A stretch of 8,547 nt of DNA, taken from assembly GCA_022599995.1 (NCBI GenBank), contig JAHZLG010000253.1:1-8547 (forward strand), in the 5' to 3' direction. A program made the translations under genes and the position numbers. The stretch is from Alphaproteobacteria bacterium (lineage in GTDB: Bacteria; Pseudomonadota; Alphaproteobacteria; CBDBCS01; JAHZLG01). The notes under the pieces were generated by a model. It saw nothing but the letters and a program-made list of their open reading frames with translations, had not been told where the DNA came from and searched no databases. Below, piece after piece: positions 1 to 5,636 of this stretch (the stretch's first letter is position 1; each line of letters starts with the position of its first letter).

Positions 1-473
1 GCTTGCATTGTTGGGCTTATCCCCGAAAACAGCAAGGGTTGCAGGGATTTCTGAATACTGATGGTGTGCACCTTGCCGTGGATGGGATGTTTTGCGCGTT
101 TTATCGTCGCGCCGGCGGACTGGCACAAGGCCTGAAACCCCAGACACACCCCGAACAATGGTTTGGTAGTCGTCGCACAAAGCTGCAGGCACACCCCTGC
201 TTCATTCGGTGTGCATGGCCCCGGAGACAGGATATATCCGTCAATCTCGCCGGTGTCTTCCATTCTCAGTAATTCCTCGATCGAGAAGGCATTATTGCGC
301 ACCACGCGACAGTGTGCGCCTTCGCTTGCGATCAGATGCCAGAGATTCCACGTAAAACTGTCAAAATTGTCGATCAGCAAAATTTTCTTTTCTTCGCCGT
401 GCACCCGGCCGCCACTTTTCACTGATCGGTCATCGATCGGGGCGGCATCATCATTCGTCGGGGAATTCGACAT
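1..473 (-). CDS. trpG/pabA: Class I glutamine amidotransferase, anthranilate/aminodeoxychorismate synthase component II (partial, C-terminus outside window)
   Basis: The product is the glutaminase subunit that releases ammonia from glutamine for anthranilate synthase (tryptophan) or aminodeoxychorismate synthase (folate). Sequence alone cannot separate the two, and in many bacteria one protein serves both. Reading leftwards from the ATG at 473, 157 codons are visible. The usual family N-terminus (KKILLIDNFDSFTWNL) appears at residues 29-44, then ILSPGPCTPNEAG at 81-93, the nucleophile loop FGVCLGFQAL with Cys110, and a PIHGKVHTI segment near 130-138. The catalytic His/Glu region is cut off. 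Two features are unusual: a hydrophilic N-terminal extension of about 28 residues, and Phe where the family normally has His after CLG. The ATG at 473 is supported by a G-rich ribosome binding site (GAGGGGGG, 482-489). GTG at 422 is an alternative without a visible site. The start overlaps the end of the upstream hydrolase gene by 23 bp, so the two are probably co-transcribed. Confidence 0.9.
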   Translation of the reverse strand, partial: MSNSPTNDDAAPIDDRSVKSGGRVHGEEKKILLIDNFDSFTWNLWHLIASEGAHCRVVRNNAFSIEELLRMEDTGEIDGYILSPGPCTPNEAGVCLQLCATTTKPLFGVCLGFQALCQSAGATIKRAKHPIHGKVHTISIQKSLQPLLFSGISPTMQ

Positions 474-1206
474 CGAAGTCGCCCCCCTCGGCATCATCAT
501 CACTTAGCGGATCGTCCTTTGTTGCCTCGGGCAACGGCACGGCGAATTTATGGAGCTGTTCGAAGGTGCGGTGCGCGATACGTTGTGAGTAGGCAAGGCA
601 GGTATCGACGACCTCTTGCTCATGAGATTGAAAGAAGTGGTTGGCTCCTTGGATGATTTGATACTCGATCTCGACCAAATTCTGATCGATCAACTTGGAA
701 ACGAGGGCATCCACCTCTTGTTTGGGGACAAGGGCATCGTTGCTTCCATAGACAAACAGTCCGGGATGGGGGCACGGGGTAAGAAAGGAAAAGTCAAACA
801 TGTTCGGAGCGGGCGCAACCAAAATGAAATTGCTCACCTCGGGACGCCGCATCAAAATCTGCATGCTGATCCACGCCCCGAATGAGTACCCGATGACGGT
901 AATGCTTCCGACCGAAGGGGTTTGATCTTGCAGCCACTCGAGGGCGGTAACGGCGTCGGTAACTTCGCCTTCCCCATTGTCATATGCCCCTTCGGATTTT
1001 CCGACGCCGCGAAAATTAATGCGGAGACAGCTGTATCCCGCGTTCACATACCCCTGAAAAAGCCGGTAGACAACCTTGTTGTTCATCGACCCTCCGTGCT
1101 GCGGGTGGGGGTGAAGCAGTAAGGCACGCGGGGCATTTTCCTGCGGTTGTTGCTGGTATCTCCCTTCGATCCGCCCTGCGGGGCCGGGAAAAAATACTTC
1201 GGGCAT
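451..1206 (-). CDS. Alpha/beta hydrolase of the COG2945 type
   Basis: This is a 251-residue cytoplasmic alpha/beta-fold hydrolase of the small COG2945 family, common in alphaproteobacteria and of unknown substrate. Visible elements are the N-terminal PEVFFPGPAGRIEGRY stretch, the oxyanion-side motif LLHPHPQHGGSMNNKV (30-45), the FRGVGKSEG motif (65-73), the nucleophile elbow GYSFGAW with Ser108, the acid-bearing YGSNDALVP with Asp157, and GANHFF with His190, which together give a complete catalytic triad. No signal peptide or membrane segment is seen. The family usually ends soon after the last helix, near residue 212. Here an extra tail of about 40 residues ends in a strongly acidic stretch (231-251), whose coding sequence overlaps the start of the amidotransferase gene. 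The ATG at 1206 has AAGG about 6 nt upstream. The gene is divergent from flgI. The function is inferred from family membership only. Confidence 0.88.
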   Translation of the reverse strand: MPEVFFPGPAGRIEGRYQQQPQENAPRALLLHPHPQHGGSMNNKVVYRLFQGYVNAGYSCLRINFRGVGKSEGAYDNGEGEVTDAVTALEWLQDQTPSVGSITVIGYSFGAWISMQILMRRPEVSNFILVAPAPNMFDFSFLTPCPHPGLFVYGSNDALVPKQEVDALVSKLIDQNLVEIEYQIIQGANHFFQSHEQEVVDTCLAYSQRIAHRTFEQLHKFAVPLPEATKDDPLSDDDAEGGDFDVEFPDE

Positions 1207-1280
1207 TTCTACCTTGTTCGTTCAGCAAGAGAGAGGGAAAGGATGAAGGGGGATGAAGTGGGGGAGGCACAGGTCTCTGA

Positions 1281-1316
1281 AGCATGCATCATAGAGTGCC
1301 AATGGGTGGCATGCTA
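1281..1316. repeat. Inverted repeat AGCATGC / GCATGCT, possible operator
   Basis: A perfect 7-bp inverted repeat (1281-1287 and 1310-1316, 22-nt spacer) partly overlaps a second, shorter one, TGCCA (1297-1301) with TGGCA (1307-1311). The outer arms flank the candidate minus-strand -10 hexamer TATGAT. This would suit an operator for the hydrolase operon, but arms this short can arise by chance and no regulator can be named. Confidence 0.25.
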
Positions 1317-1376
1317 CCACAAGCGACGAGCACCCGCGGCATAAAGTTTGCTAGCGACTCCCGTGGGGCAACCCCC

Positions 1377-1382
1377 GAGGGA
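1377..1382 (+). promoter_or_regulatory. Ribosome binding site deciding the flgI start
   Basis: GAGGGA lies about 4-6 nt before the ATG at 1387. Neither the in-frame TTG at 1348 nor the in-frame ATG at 1438 has a comparable site, so 1387 is the preferred start despite the long leader it gives the protein. Confidence 0.6.
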
Positions 1383-1386
1383 CACC

Positions 1387-2652
1387 ATGAAACACCACAA
1401 CCCCATACGCCGACTCGCAGAATGTGACCAACAAAAAATGGACGGTGAACAAAAAAGGCACGCCGAACACAGAATCCGCGCAGATCACGCGCGCAACGAC
1501 ACGCGACCCGCAACCTTAGGCCAGCGTATCTTGTGCGTGCTTGCCAGCACCCTGTTGCTGGGGATCGGCCTGGGCGCAACGTTGCCAATCTCGGCCGTTC
1601 ACGCGCAGACAAGAATCAAGGATATTGTGGACGTCGAAGGGGTGCGCGACAACCTTTTGGTTGGCTATGGATTAGTCGTTGGGCTGCAAGGGACGGGCGA
1701 TCGATTGCAAAATGCTGTCTTCACCCGCGAAAGCTTAGTGGGCATGCTCGAGCGACTTGGCGTGAATGCCCGCTCGGAGGAGCTGAGAACGCGCAACATC
1801 GCCGCCGTCATGGTGACGGCCACTTTGCCACCGTTTCGCCGGCAAGGCACTCGGATTGATGTGGTCGTTTCGGCTTTGGGTGATGCGGCATCGTTACGCG
1901 GCGGGACTCTCTTGGTGACTCCGCTTGTTGGGGCAGACGGCGAGGTCTACGCCGTGTCGCAAGGTCCGCTGGCCGTGGGCGGTGTGGACATACAACAGGG
2001 GGGCGCCAGCTTCAACACTGGGGTCGTGACAGCAGGGTCGATCACGTCGGGTGCCATCATTGAGCGGGAGATTCCTTATAACCTCCTGCAACAAGGCCGC
2101 ATCATGCTAAGTCTCAAAAACGCCGATTTCTCGACCGCGCGCAACATCGAAGAAACCATCAATCAATTTGCGGGCGAACCCGTGGCATTGATGATTGATC
2201 CTGCGACGATCATTGTCATTGCGCCGTCTAACAGCAGTGCCAATGGGTTGATCCGACTGCTTACGGATATTGAGCAACTTCCGATTGCCACAGACGCCCC
2301 GGCAAAGGTGGTGGTAAACGAGAAGACTGGAGTGATTGTCATGGGCGACAATGTTCGGATCAATCAGGTCGCCATTGCCCAAGAGAACCTTACCATTCGG
2401 GTGACGACGCAACAGACGAATGGCAACGGGGTGCTGAATCCGTTTCTGAACCGCCCGGCGGCCGAGGAGACAACCATCGACGTCATCGAAGAAAACACAA
2501 CCAATGGGTTTGCGGTGGTGAATGATTCGCCGAACCTGCGCGATCTCATTGAAGGATTGAATCAGCTGGGGGTTACCCCGCGAGACATGATCAGCATCCT
2601 CCAGGCGATCAAAGCTGCGGGGGCACTCCAAGCCGAGATCGAAGTGATGTAG
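1387..2652 (+). CDS. flgI: Flagellar basal-body P-ring protein FlgI
   Basis: FlgI is the secreted periplasmic protein that assembles the P-ring around the flagellar rod in the peptidoglycan layer. With the ATG at 1387 it has 421 residues, longer than the usual 360-380. The excess is a hydrophilic, His/Arg-rich leader (residues 1-47) before a Sec-type hydrophobic core (48-66) and a plausible cleavage site AVHA|QTR after residue 73. The mature part starts RIKDIVDVEGVRDN, followed by LVGYGLVVGLQGTGD, LVGMLERLGVN, RNIAAVMVTATLPPF, QGTRIDVVVSALGDA and GGTLLVTPL, all diagnostic of FlgI. The C-terminus (NLRDLIEGLNQLGVTPRDM followed by ILQAIKAAGAL and QAEIEVM) is complete. The gene heads the plus-strand flagellar cluster. 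The usual partner flgH (L-ring) is not in the window. Confidence 0.97.
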   Translation: MKHHNPIRRLAECDQQKMDGEQKRHAEHRIRADHARNDTRPATLGQRILCVLASTLLLGIGLGATLPISAVHAQTRIKDIVDVEGVRDNLLVGYGLVVGLQGTGDRLQNAVFTRESLVGMLERLGVNARSEELRTRNIAAVMVTATLPPFRRQGTRIDVVVSALGDAASLRGGTLLVTPLVGADGEVYAVSQGPLAVGGVDIQQGGASFNTGVVTAGSITSGAIIEREIPYNLLQQGRIMLSLKNADFSTARNIEETINQFAGEPVALMIDPATIIVIAPSNSSANGLIRLLTDIEQLPIATDAPAKVVVNEKTGVIVMGDNVRINQVAIAQENLTIRVTTQQTNGNGVLNPFLNRPAAEETTIDVIEENTTNGFAVVNDSPNLRDLIEGLNQLGVTPRDMISILQAIKAAGALQAEIEVM

Positions 2653-2821
2653 GGGAAGGCCTCCTCTTCGATGGGCAAGGCTGTTGTCTCTTGCTCATCA
2701 CAACATTCTGCGTTCTGCCGCAGACGAGGCACTCCTTCACACGATACCCCACGCGCTCTTCTGACCGAAAACCAACCGACCACGCGCTCTTCTGACCGAA
2801 AACCGACCGACCACGCACCCG
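2653..2821. other. flgI-flgJ intergenic region
   Basis: This 169-bp non-coding gap contains a 31-bp tandem repeat (2750-2811) and a small hairpin (TCTGCG, loop TTCTGC, CGCAGA; 2707-2724) without a following T-run, so it is not a typical intrinsic terminator. No promoter motif stands out, and no Shine-Dalgarno sequence precedes the flgJ ATG. A short open frame on the plus strand here does not resemble any protein I know. Confidence 0.6.
2750..2811. repeat. Tandem direct repeat, 31-bp unit, two copies
   Basis: Two 31-bp units (2750-2780 and 2781-2811), each starting CACGCGCTCTTCTGACCGAA, differ by a single base (ACCAACCG versus ACCGACCG). A fragment resembling the start of a third unit (CACGC) follows at 2812. 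The array ends about 10 bp before the flgJ start codon, where a ribosome binding site would be expected. Confidence 0.9.
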
Positions 2822-3355
2822 ATGTTGAAAGCCTCAGCTGTGACTATTTTGCCTACCCCTGACACATATCTCCCTGTTCCGCTCTCGAATGATCGGTCGT
2901 CTGCGCCTTCAGGGTTGCCGCCATCCCTCGCCTCTGACCTCTCATCGGAGTGGCAGATCGGAAAACGAAACATCAGCGAATCTGCGGCCCGAAAAGCCGC
3001 CCAAAGTTTTGAAGCCTTCTTTTTGCGCACTGCTCTTGAGGACATGTCCAAGGGTCTCTCCGTAGATCACCCCTTTGGTGGAGGCAATGCCGAGAACGTC
3101 TGGCGCGGGTTTCTCAACGAAGAGCTCGGGAAATCGATGGCCGAAGCAGGGGGGATTGGCTTAGCCGACATTGTGGAACGCGAATTGCTTGGGATATCAC
3201 AGATCACGCAACCACCACGGCAACAATTGCCTGCAGCCTATGCTGGCAATGGCGGCAGTGGCGGCAGTGGCGATCATACCGGCGATAACCCCGCTGCCTC
3301 GGGTAGCGGGCAAGCCTCCCCACCACAACCGCCGGCCATCCGCACGGGTATTTAA
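2822..3355 (+). CDS. flgJ: Rod-binding protein, FlgJ N-terminal domain (CheL-like)
   Basis: This is a 177-residue protein with the rod-binding domain of FlgJ (residues about 55-123) and no C-terminal muramidase domain, the form usual in alphaproteobacteria (CheL in Caulobacter). It is expected to act in the periplasm as a rod-assembly scaffold or cap. Diagnostic stretches are AARKAAQSFEAFFLRTALED (55-74), PFGGGNAENVWRGFLNEELGK (84-104) and AGGIGLADIVERELL (109-123). The first 50 residues are Pro/Ser-rich. The C-terminus (about 129-177) is low-complexity, including a doubled 9-bp unit encoding GGSGGS (3251-3268). The ATG at 2822 gives the longest frame but lacks a visible Shine-Dalgarno sequence, so the true start is uncertain within the first 50 codons. 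DNA at about 2908-2955 resembles a dispersed repeat on the other strand. Confidence 0.9.
   Translation: MLKASAVTILPTPDTYLPVPLSNDRSSAPSGLPPSLASDLSSEWQIGKRNISESAARKAAQSFEAFFLRTALEDMSKGLSVDHPFGGGNAENVWRGFLNEELGKSMAEAGGIGLADIVERELLGISQITQPPRQQLPAAYAGNGGSGGSGDHTGDNPAASGSGQASPPQPPAIRTGI
3251..3268 (+). repeat. Short 9-bp tandem repeat in flgJ encoding GGS-GGS
   Basis: GGCGGCAGT occurs twice in direct succession within the low-complexity C-terminal region of the rod-binding protein. It encodes a flexible Gly/Ser linker and is frame-preserving. Confidence 0.8.
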
Positions 3356-3430
3356 GGCCCGCGACCCGGGCGGTGTGTTTCACGGTTTCTTATTTTCTCT
3401 GCCTTCCCACCATCTCCGAAGAGCACTCTC

Positions 3431-4048
3431 ATGGTGAATCAGCATTCCACGCCCTCGCAAGAAGCTCCTAACGCCCTTGCGCACGATACCCTGACCGGTC
3501 TTCTCCCTGATGAGGGGGCAAGCACCCCAGACAGCAGAGACACTGGCACGAGCAGCAATGAAAGCGTTTCTGAGGGCACGCTTAACGCCGATGCAAAAAC
3601 AGAATCGACGCATTGGATGGGGGCAACCCTCGCAAGTCTTCGCAGCCTATCCGCCCTGCTGCAGCAAGAGAATCGTCACATCCAAGCAGGACAGTATCTT
3701 GAAGCGACGAAGACCTTTGCCCAAAAGCAAGAATCGATGAACAGCTACGGCGATCTTGTGGTTCATACCAAAGAGCAATTGCCCCACCTTAGCGAGAACC
3801 AACGCCAATCCCTGCACGATCAGGTTCAAGAATTCCACCAGCTTTGCGCTGAAAACGAGGTGTTGCTTCGAGTGGCCTTAGACATTTCGTCGAAGGTGCT
3901 TGGTTCGCTCTCTTTTGCCGCGCGCAAGATGGCGGTTGAGAACGCCCCGTACACATGCCGTGCTGCGGGAGGCCGGTTCGGCGGCATTATTCGCCCCGCC
4001 TTGCGCAAGGGTGTCACGGCAGCCGGTTTCGTTGAGCAGGTCTGCTAA
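3431..4048 (+). CDS. flgN: FlgN-like flagellar chaperone (FlbY-like position)
   Basis: This 205-residue protein is probably the cytoplasmic export chaperone for hook-associated proteins. Residues about 62-170 are predicted helical and coiled-coil-like, with the FlgN-type pattern LASLRSLSALLQQENRHIQAG (68-88) followed by ATKTFAQKQ, and then a long second helix ending ENEVLLRVALDISSKVLGSL (141-160). Residues 1-60 are acidic, Ser/Thr-rich and probably disordered, longer than in typical FlgN. The tail (171-205) is basic and Gly-rich. The start at 3431 has GAAGAG about 7 nt upstream. The stop overlaps the flgK start as TAATG, which suggests coupled translation of chaperone and client. Similarity in this family is weak, so the call rests on pattern plus context: rod-binding protein upstream and flgK immediately downstream, the position of flbY in Caulobacter. 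Confidence 0.75.
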   Translation: MVNQHSTPSQEAPNALAHDTLTGLLPDEGASTPDSRDTGTSSNESVSEGTLNADAKTESTHWMGATLASLRSLSALLQQENRHIQAGQYLEATKTFAQKQESMNSYGDLVVHTKEQLPHLSENQRQSLHDQVQEFHQLCAENEVLLRVALDISSKVLGSLSFAARKMAVENAPYTCRAAGGRFGGIIRPALRKGVTAAGFVEQVC

Positions 4049-5517
4049 TGGTTGGGTTGCTTTCGGTACTTTCGCGGGCGGGACAGGCCGAGCAGGCGGT
4101 TGCGTCGGGCATTGATGGTCTGGCAAGAAACATTGCCAACGCCAACAACCCCGATTACCGTCGCGAGAACGTCTCATTCACGAGCCGCCCCACGGGAGGC
4201 ATCGACCTTGTGCGCCTGCAAGAGGCTGCGGGGAAGATTCTGCAAACCGACCTGCTGAATGTCACGAGCGACGAAGGTTATGCCGACCTCACCAATCAGC
4301 ATTACGACACTCTTTCGCGGCTTGTGGGGTTCGACAACGACTCCCCGTATGTGCTCACGCGCACCACCGAATTCGTTGAGGCGTGGCGGAATTTGCAGGC
4401 TCGACCGGAATCGATCGCCGCACAGGAGGAGGTGCGCACAACAGCGGTCGCCCTCACGGAAGAGATTCAAGGATTGGCTGGCCGGTTAGCCGGGTTTCGC
4501 GAGGAGATCAACAGCGTCATCACCGAAGAGATAAGCAACGCCAACAACCTGATTACGCGCATCCACACACTCAACACCGATATTGCCGAGGCGCGCAATC
4601 TGGAAACCTCGACCGCCGAGGCTGAGGCGCAACGCAATCAAGCATTGCGTGAATTGTCTGCTATCATCAACATCCGTGTGGTGGAAGATAACCGTGGGCG
4701 CGCCCAAGTGTACACGAGCGGGGGGCAGACGGTTGTCAGTGAGGGCTCGACCTCTGCGCTGTCATATTCCCCGGGGCAATTTGGGGCCGCCGAGATTCGG
4801 TTGAATGGCACATTGCTGGCGAGTGCCGATGGGTTAGCTGATTTCCTTGCTCCGGGGCGGTTAAGGGCACACTACAATTTTGTGCGGGGGACCGAGGCAA
4901 GCTCCGTCCAGCCCGGCAAAGATGCTGGGGTCATCGTCAAGCTGGAACAGGCACTGGATGCCATTGCTGAGACGTGGGTCGACACCGAGACCGATGGCAG
5001 TTTCGCCCGTGCCTACGCTGGTCTTGCCGACGGAAGCGCGACGCCCGATTCCCTCGTCAACAATGCTTTTTTTACCCTCACTGAGGGCCGCCCTGCGCGG
5101 CTCGGGTTTTCCCTGCGTGAGGATATTGCCACCGGGACCGCGCCCATCGACACCACTGCTCTTTTTGCCGATGGCGAGACCAACCTGCTTGCGGTTCTGG
5201 AAAGCCAAAACCGGAGCTTTGCTGCCGAGCAAGCGGGCCTCCCTGCCTACTGGCAACAAGATAATCGCGATTACGAGGGCATCGTCCGCGGCATCTTTGC
5301 GCAAATATCGAGTGGGGTTAATCAGGCTGAATCCCAAGCCAGCACCGAATCGCATCGGCTTGCCTTGCTCAATCAAGAGATTGCGTCGCAAAACGGCGTG
5401 AACATTGATGAAGAACTCGCCCAGCTGACGGTGTTACAAAACAGTTATGCGGCGAATGCCCGGGTGTTTCAGATTGCCCAAGAGCTGCTCGACGAATTGC
5501 TCGCGAGCGTCCGCTAA
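4048..5517 (+). CDS. flgK: Flagellar hook-associated protein 1 FlgK
   Basis: FlgK (HAP1) is the first hook-filament junction protein, exported by the flagellar type III system, so the lack of a Sec signal is expected. It has 489 residues. The N-terminal D0 segment carries the basal-body-rod/HAP motif (ASGIDGLARNIANANNPDYR, residues 19-38). A long helical region with EEINSVITEEISNANNLITR follows, and the C-terminal D0 segment has NGVNIDEELAQLTVLQNSYA then ANARVFQIAQELLDELL (about 449-486), closely matching the FlgK/FlgE C-terminal domain. The central variable part is modest in size. The ATG shares one base with the stop of the chaperone gene, and AGCAGG lies 7 nt upstream inside that gene. No flgL follows. 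The next gene is convergent. Confidence 0.95.
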   Translation: MVGLLSVLSRAGQAEQAVASGIDGLARNIANANNPDYRRENVSFTSRPTGGIDLVRLQEAAGKILQTDLLNVTSDEGYADLTNQHYDTLSRLVGFDNDSPYVLTRTTEFVEAWRNLQARPESIAAQEEVRTTAVALTEEIQGLAGRLAGFREEINSVITEEISNANNLITRIHTLNTDIAEARNLETSTAEAEAQRNQALRELSAIINIRVVEDNRGRAQVYTSGGQTVVSEGSTSALSYSPGQFGAAEIRLNGTLLASADGLADFLAPGRLRAHYNFVRGTEASSVQPGKDAGVIVKLEQALDAIAETWVDTETDGSFARAYAGLADGSATPDSLVNNAFFTLTEGRPARLGFSLREDIATGTAPIDTTALFADGETNLLAVLESQNRSFAAEQAGLPAYWQQDNRDYEGIVRGIFAQISSGVNQAESQASTESHRLALLNQEIASQNGVNIDEELAQLTVLQNSYAANARVFQIAQELLDELLASVR

Positions 5518-5540
5518 CCCCTCCTCCTCCTCCCTCCTCC
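5518..5540 (+). repeat. Pyrimidine tract of CTC triplets; GGA repeats on the minus strand
   Basis: Twenty-three consecutive C/T bases start immediately after the flgK stop codon and are mostly repeats of CTC. The complement contains four consecutive GGA units followed by more G pairs. Such purine strands are known to form quadruplex or triplex structures in vitro. Whether it has a role in ending convergent transcription is inference. Confidence 0.8.
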
Positions 5541-5636
5541 GAGCCGGGCGTGCGCTGAGAGGACGTGGACGTAGGGCAGCGTGCCTTCAGGGGGGGCTCA
5601 GGGAGCTGCGGGAGTAGTGGTGGGTCACCGCAACAA
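5518..5636. other. Convergent intergenic gap between flgK and mnmE
   Basis: This 119-bp gap lies between two convergent genes. It begins with a pure pyrimidine tract (5518-5540) and holds a run of seven G (5590-5596). The inverted pair GCAGC (5576-5580) / GCTGC (5605-5609) is too weak and lacks a T-run. I see no standard intrinsic terminator for either direction. Confidence 0.6.

Larger units (their letters stand above)
1207..1386. promoter_or_regulatory. Divergent intergenic region between hydrolase operon and flgI
   Basis: This 180-bp gap must hold the promoters for both directions, unless flgI is read from further away. I see no convincing -24/-12 (sigma-54) pair at correct spacing. A TATGAT hexamer on the minus strand (1293-1288) is a possible -10 element for the hydrolase operon. 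It sits inside the spacer of a 7-bp inverted repeat. On the plus strand an exact TAAAGTTT (1342-1349) matches the -35 element of flagellar sigma-28 promoters, but the expected GCCGATAA partner is poor. The left part (about 1225-1268) is purine-rich on the plus strand. Confidence 0.5.

Noticed and set aside
1207..1386. Sigma-54 promoter for flgI
   Set aside because: GG and GC dinucleotides occur but not at the 10-nt spacing required between the -24 and -12 elements.
2107..2631. Long minus-strand frame (174 codons) inside flgI
   Set aside because: Shadow of flgI: the plus frame is a clear FlgI match and the minus frame shows no domain or ribosome binding site.
2707..2724. Hairpin TCTGCG/CGCAGA in the flgI-flgJ gap as an intrinsic terminator
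   Set aside because: Six-pair stem with no T-run after it. It would leave the rest of the cluster without an evident promoter.
2671..2862. 63-codon plus-strand frame between flgI and flgJ (starts MGKAVVSCSSQ)
   Set aside because: It is mostly translation of the 31-bp tandem repeat, has no ribosome binding site, overlaps flgJ and has no recognisable domain.
3357..3371. Small hairpin GCCCG/CGGGC after the flgJ stop as a terminator
   Set aside because: The stem is only 5 bp, no T-run follows, and the downstream flagellar genes most likely belong to the same transcript.
4861..5401. Long frames on both strands (about 175 codons each) inside flgK
   Set aside because: Both are overprinted on well-supported FlgK coding sequence and look like composition-driven open frames.
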